Source: WTFY01 sp011523795 | Lineage (GTDB): Bacteria; Pseudomonadota; Gammaproteobacteria; UBA4575 | NCBI GenBank assembly: GCA_965207475.1 | Contig: OZ242278.1 | Location: 1,116,001-1,180,000 of the forward strand | Reading direction: 5' to 3' | DNA: 64,000 nt | In this document: positions 60,626-64,000 of the stretch, piece by piece | How the letters are laid out: each line of letters starts with the position of its first letter | Position numbering within the stretch: the first letter of the stretch is position 1 | Program-made: the position numbers and the translations under genes | The notes under the pieces: generated by a model | What the model was told of the DNA's origin: nothing | What the model saw: only the letters and a program-made list of their open reading frames with translations | Databases searched by the model: none

Positions 60626-61098
60626 TCCCGGCAATAAAAGGTGCCCCGGTTAATAACGGAGAAACCGGGGCAAGAGATGGACCCGGGTTTGGGAAACCCA
60701 AGTCTGAAATGCCCGCTTAGGGAGGGAAGCGGGTAGTACTGCAGTACTAGTCATTAGAGGACTGAAATTCCTGAAAGTTCACAATCGGAAGCATCCGGAC
60801 CAGACAATTTGCCAATCATTTATCCCCAGCCCGAATTGGGACAGGTTGATATACAAAACTGATATGTAATGCTGAGCAAAGTGGATGGGTAACTGAATTC
60901 ACCAGCACATCGATTCATGCAAAGACTGCAACATTTAGATGGCTGTCCCAGTAACTGGCTGCGACAAATTCAGATCTTGGTGCCTGAATTCGCCGGACCA
61001 GGCAAGCATTCATCGGTTGGATATTGCTAGCCTATGCTGCATTCACAAGCATGAACAGGGGTCCCGGTCGGATTGGACGGTTCATCTGCACTGGCTGT
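60626..61098. other. Intergenic region after engB, structured near its left end
   Basis: About 470 bp between two convergent genes, with no protein-coding gene seen. The first 125 bp hold four perfect or nearly perfect inverted repeats (60642-60749); the rest shows no clear signal. Confidence 0.55.
60642..60749 (+). ncRNA. Cluster of four stem-loops with GGA loops, possible CsrA/RsmA-type sRNA or compound terminator
   Basis: Stem 1 is TGCCCCGGTT/AACCGGGGCA (60642-60672, loop with CGGAG). Stem 2 is GGGTTT/AAACCC (60685-60699). Stem 3 is CCCGCTT/AAGCGGG (60712-60733) with the loop AGGGAGGG. The last is a 16-bp perfect palindrome TAGTACTGCAGTACTA (60734-60749). Stem 1 could simply end engB, although no T-tract follows. 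GGA in hairpin loops is the hallmark of CsrB/RsmZ-type RNAs, but promoter and terminator are not clear. Confidence 0.35.
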
Positions 61099-62601
61099 TC
61101 AAAGTGATTTGAGGAAAGCAAGCAGTGCATCACGTTCTTTGCTCCCCATCGCCATCACGTGCAGCTTGGACGCTTCGGCTTCGCCGCCATGCCACAGTAT
61201 GGCCTCGAGCAGAGTGCGTGCACGACCGTCGTGGAGGAACGATGTCTGACCACTGACTGTTTCTGTGAGTCCGATTCCCCACAGCGGTGGCGTACGCCAT
61301 TCACGTCCACTCGCATTGCCTTCAGGCCGATGGTCTGCCAATTCTTCACCCATGTCATGCAACAGCAGGTCGGTGTATGGCCAGATCAGCTGGAAGGATT
61401 GCTCAAGACCGATGGAATCCCGCCGGGTCACAAATTTCGGCACGTGGCAAGCCACACAACGCGCTTCATAGAACAGGCGCTTCCCGTCCAGTACCTCAGG
61501 GTCATCCACGTTGCGCCGGGCAGGAACCCCAAGATTTCTTGCATAGAATACCAGCAGGTCAAATACCCTGGAACTTGCCTCGATACCATCCTTTTCAGGC
61601 ACATCCCCGTGTGGAGCAGTTCTGCATGCAGACTGCTTTACTGTGCAATCGCCATGCGGAACGGGGTAAAGCGCGGTTGAAATACCCATATCACCCAGGA
61701 ATGCGTCAGCTGCCTGTTGCACAACCGTAGGCTGACCCGCTTTCCACCCGAACCGTCCGACTGCTACCTGGCCGGATTCATCATTCCATACCCACCTGAC
61801 CTTACCGGAGATTCCGTCACCATTGTAATCTTCCGGGTCCGCATGCATGACGATATCTGCTTCAGGAACGGCTTCCAGAAGTCCCATGCCGATCATCGGA
61901 GGCGCAATACGCGGCGAGAACATCACGCCGGGATGAAGCGGTCCGTACTGCAGGTTGGTGAAGCGATACGTTGGACGGCGCAACGAAACGACTTCACCAT
62001 CATCCAGAACAACCAGTACATCTTCATAGTCGACCTTAAATTTTCCTTCACTGGGGACCCCCTGGACCGAAAAGCTTTGCAGCTGACTGCCATACACAGG
62101 TTCAGGGACAATACTTAGACGGCGCTCCTGGATTGCAGCTCTTTCCTGCATATTTTGGGGTGGAATGGACAACTGCATGATCATCGATTCTGCTGTTTCA
62201 CCGAGTCCCGGGGGCTGACCACGGCCATCCTTCAGATGACAGCGCTGACAGCTGCGTGCACTGAACAGGGGGCCTATGCCATCTGAAGAAAGTGTTGAAC
62301 TTGGAGAAGACACCCAAACCTTTTTGAAAATGCCATTGCCAACCTTGAATTCGAGTTCACGCTCAAATGGCATGTTGGCAGACGCATGGGAAAAGATGTC
62401 CCGGTTCAGCAGCTTGAATACGGTGGATGCACCCGCAGACCGAAGCTCAAAAGCCTCGGGCCGCTTAAAGCTGTCAGTCGGCAGCATAACATCCAAAACC
62501 CGCTGTCGTTCACTTCCAGATGCTGTCGGGTACGGGGCAAGTGCTGAACTGAAAAACAGGCCAGCCGATAAAAGGATACCTAATTGGGTACGGAACAACA
62601 T
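61099..62601 (-). CDS. Diheme DUF1111 (di-heme oxidoreductase) family protein
   Basis: A 500-residue secreted c-type cytochrome with a signal peptide (about residues 1-27). Heme motifs are CQRCHLKDGRG and CVACHVPKF. The segment between them has the DUF1111 phrases FGWKAGQPTVVQQAADAF, LLVFYARNLGVPARR and the C-terminal HDGRARTLLEAILWHGGEA. Members are peroxidase-like and often encoded with imelysin-type or iron-uptake genes. The shared Fur box upstream suggests an iron-related role. Confidence 0.93.
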   Translation of the reverse strand: MLFRTQLGILLSAGLFFSSALAPYPTASGSERQRVLDVMLPTDSFKRPEAFELRSAGASTVFKLLNRDIFSHASANMPFERELEFKVGNGIFKKVWVSSPSSTLSSDGIGPLFSARSCQRCHLKDGRGQPPGLGETAESMIMQLSIPPQNMQERAAIQERRLSIVPEPVYGSQLQSFSVQGVPSEGKFKVDYEDVLVVLDDGEVVSLRRPTYRFTNLQYGPLHPGVMFSPRIAPPMIGMGLLEAVPEADIVMHADPEDYNGDGISGKVRWVWNDESGQVAVGRFGWKAGQPTVVQQAADAFLGDMGISTALYPVPHGDCTVKQSACRTAPHGDVPEKDGIEASSRVFDLLVFYARNLGVPARRNVDDPEVLDGKRLFYEARCVACHVPKFVTRRDSIGLEQSFQLIWPYTDLLLHDMGEELADHRPEGNASGREWRTPPLWGIGLTETVSGQTSFLHDGRARTLLEAILWHGGEAEASKLHVMAMGSKERDALLAFLKSL

Positions 62602-62717
62602 ATCAATACGGATTCAAGCGATACCGCGCCTTTGGCTTGGGTTGCCTATAAGGAAAAGCTATATAGCATCACGAGATTATATGTATTCTCACTAAGACTA
62701 ACTTGCTTTTCTAAGAT

Positions 62718-62736
62718 GAGAATGATTATCATTTAT
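62718..62736. promoter_or_regulatory. Fur box in the divergent promoter
   Basis: GAGAATGATTATCATTTAT agrees with the 19-bp Fur consensus at 14 positions. The core AATGATTATCATT is a near-perfect palindrome. It is 117 bp from the diheme gene start and 12 bp from the porin start, so Fe-Fur could repress both. Confidence 0.8.
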
Positions 62737-62747
62737 ATAATCTCATA

Positions 62748-63926
62748 GTGAGGCTTACGATTAAAGAATTAAAAAGACTGATTGTGACAGGCATGGTCCT
62801 GTCACTCTGGCACTTGCCAGCCTATGCCCAAGACTCAGTAGCTGAAAGACAGGCTGACCTGGAAAGGCGTATACAGTACCTCGAAGAGCGTGTCGCGACT
62901 CAGGACGAGGTGATCCTTGAAAAGGACAGGCAGATTGCGAAACTAATGGAACACGGTGTGCACGTCGAACAGGAGAAAGGCTGGTTCGGTTTTGTCGAAG
63001 CCGGTGGCCTGCTGGAAGTTGAGGCTGCCTATGAAAATCCGTACGAGGGCGACAGTAGCTCGGATGCAGTCCTTGCAACCATGAAACTTGCCGTGACGGC
63101 TCAGGTGACTGATTGGGTGGGCGGCGAAGTTGTGTTGTTGTATGAGGAAGATGATACGGGTTTAGAGGTCGATGTTGCCATCATGACGGTCGGTCCGGCG
63201 GATGGCCCATGCTCGTTCACGGCCGGCCAGTATTTCGTGCCCTTCGGCACCTTCGAGAGCAATTTCATATCAGACCCAATGACCCTCGAGCTTGGTGAAA
63301 CCAGGGAAAGCGCCCTGCAGTTCGGTATTGAATCCGACAGGTTTCAAGGGGCCGTTTATGCATTCAACGGTGACAGCGACGAAGACGGCGATGATCGCTT
63401 CGAAAACGTGGGTGCGATGCTCGGATTTACAGCGGAAAATGAGAATTCAGAATTTGCAGTCAATGTGTCCTACATCAGCAACATCGGTGATACGGACAGC
63501 CTACAGGATGCCATTGAACTTGATGAAGATTACGACAGCGTATCTGGCTGGTCTGCAAGCGGCATGCTGCGTTTCGGCAGCTTGTCATTCCTTGCTGAAT
63601 ACCTCGGTGCTTCTGAAGACTTCGAAGCTCATGAAATGGAATTCGACGGGGACGGTGCCGAGCCGAGCAGCTACATGCTCGAGGCGGCTTATGACTTCGA
63701 TCTGGCCGGCAAGTCCTCGGCCATCGCCGTTGGGTATCAGGAAACGGATGAAGCGCTCGCCCTGGAACTGCCTGAAGAACGTTTCATGCTTGGGTTTTCG
63801 GTCGAGATGATGGAAGGGGTCACGCTGACTATAGAAGGTGCTTTTGACGACGATTACAGCATATCAGACGGCGGAACAGGCAAAGACGCTGAAATTGTCA
63901 CAGTCCAGCTGGCCGGCGAGTTCTGA
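62748..63926 (+). CDS. LbtU-like siderophore porin
   Basis: A 392-residue outer-membrane beta-barrel. A signal peptide (cleaved near AYAQD) is followed by a coiled coil (about residues 32-67, ERRIQYLEERVATQDEVILE) and an acidic barrel domain with the LbtU features WFGFVEAGGLLEVEAAYE, FTAGQYFVPFGTFESNF and an aromatic C-terminus ending LAGEF. LbtU proteins import siderophores in Legionella without TonB. The start is GTG 62748, with little room for a ribosome site; the Fur box is directly upstream. Confidence 0.88.
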   Translation: MRLTIKELKRLIVTGMVLSLWHLPAYAQDSVAERQADLERRIQYLEERVATQDEVILEKDRQIAKLMEHGVHVEQEKGWFGFVEAGGLLEVEAAYENPYEGDSSSDAVLATMKLAVTAQVTDWVGGEVVLLYEEDDTGLEVDVAIMTVGPADGPCSFTAGQYFVPFGTFESNFISDPMTLELGETRESALQFGIESDRFQGAVYAFNGDSDEDGDDRFENVGAMLGFTAENENSEFAVNVSYISNIGDTDSLQDAIELDEDYDSVSGWSASGMLRFGSLSFLAEYLGASEDFEAHEMEFDGDGAEPSSYMLEAAYDFDLAGKSSAIAVGYQETDEALALELPEERFMLGFSVEMMEGVTLTIEGAFDDDYSISDGGTGKDAEIVTVQLAGEF

Positions 63927-63948
63927 CAGCCAACAAGAGAAGAAATCC

Positions 63949-64000
63949 ATGATTGAAAACCTGACGGTGAAAGTATCCCTGGCTTGTACAGTGCTGCTCC
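63949..64000 (+). CDS. Start of next gene, cut by window edge
   Basis: Seventeen codons (MIENLTVKVSLACTVLL) with a hydrophobic, signal-like stretch. A GAGAAGA ribosome site precedes the ATG by a few bases. It follows the porin by 22 bp and is probably co-transcribed under Fur. Too short to identify. Confidence 0.6.
   Translation, partial: MIENLTVKVSLACTVLL

Noticed and set aside
4511..63985. A shared 20-base string (near 4515 and 63968) as a dispersed repeat
   Set aside because: It falls in coding sequence at both places, in unrelated genes, with no extension of similarity; likely chance.
1..64000. CRISPR arrays, rRNA genes, prophage
   Set aside because: No regularly spaced repeats, no rRNA sequence and no phage structural genes were recognised.

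Overview
The window reads as a chromosomal segment of a gammaproteobacterium. Housekeeping genes in gammaproteobacterial style (ubiK, ycgL, yicC, hemW, engB, rpmE, priA, biosynthetic speA, DegQ-type protease, cytochromes c4 and c5) surround a large block for scavenging nitrogen from one-carbon nitrogen compounds. The thiocyanate hydrolase subunit at the left edge points to a thiocyanate-using, possibly sulfur-oxidising lineage. That placement is inference; nothing in the window fixes a genus.

Layout. 1-2.7 kb: scnB (thiocyanate hydrolase beta, with the next operon gene cut by the edge), a divergent CynR-like regulator, then cyanase. The cyanase gene has a well-matched sigma-54 promoter and an NtrC site. 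2.7-8.5 kb: a membrane protein, an Fe-S/flavin reductase, a SnoaL-TetR pair with a palindromic operator, a CpdA-like phosphodiesterase, the CbtB-CbtA cobalt transporter pair, and a secreted protein that seems to start at ATA. 8.5-19.7 kb: one continuous minus-strand array urtABCDE-(small HupE-like gene)-ureDABCEFG for urea uptake and hydrolysis, also with a sigma-54/NtrC-like promoter.

19.7-26.4 kb: an accessory island. It holds broken genes (FAD amine oxidase, RND adaptor, IS3 transposase) around three intact genes that look steroid- or terpenoid-related: a 5-alpha-reductase-like enzyme, a 3-beta-HSD-like reductase, and an unusual GPP34-cytochrome P450 fusion. 26.4-53.1 kb: ordinary core genes (tRNA-Phe, yggX, mutY, moaC/moaD, degQ, cbpA, hsp20 with a heat-shock promoter, yicC, rph, rdgB, hemW, rpmE, an M48 protease, hemH, priA, argS, nadA, speA, speE).

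53.1-55.2 kb: amtB and glnK behind a third sigma-54/NtrC promoter, with a frameshifted TorF-like porin relic in front. 55.3-64 kb: ubiK, cytochrome c5, an NCS2 nucleobase permease fused to a kinase-like C-terminal domain with an internal 150-bp tandem duplication, dsbA, cytochrome c4, engB followed by a dense run of hairpins, and a Fur-box-controlled divergent pair (diheme DUF1111 protein and LbtU-like porin).

How it fits together: thiocyanate, cyanate and urea would all be degraded to ammonia. Three of the nitrogen loci (cynS, urt-ure, glnK-amtB) carry recognisable sigma-54 -24/-12 elements with NtrC-like sites 100-140 bp upstream, suggesting one nitrogen-limitation regulon. scnB lacks this signature and is more likely controlled by the adjacent CynR-like regulator.
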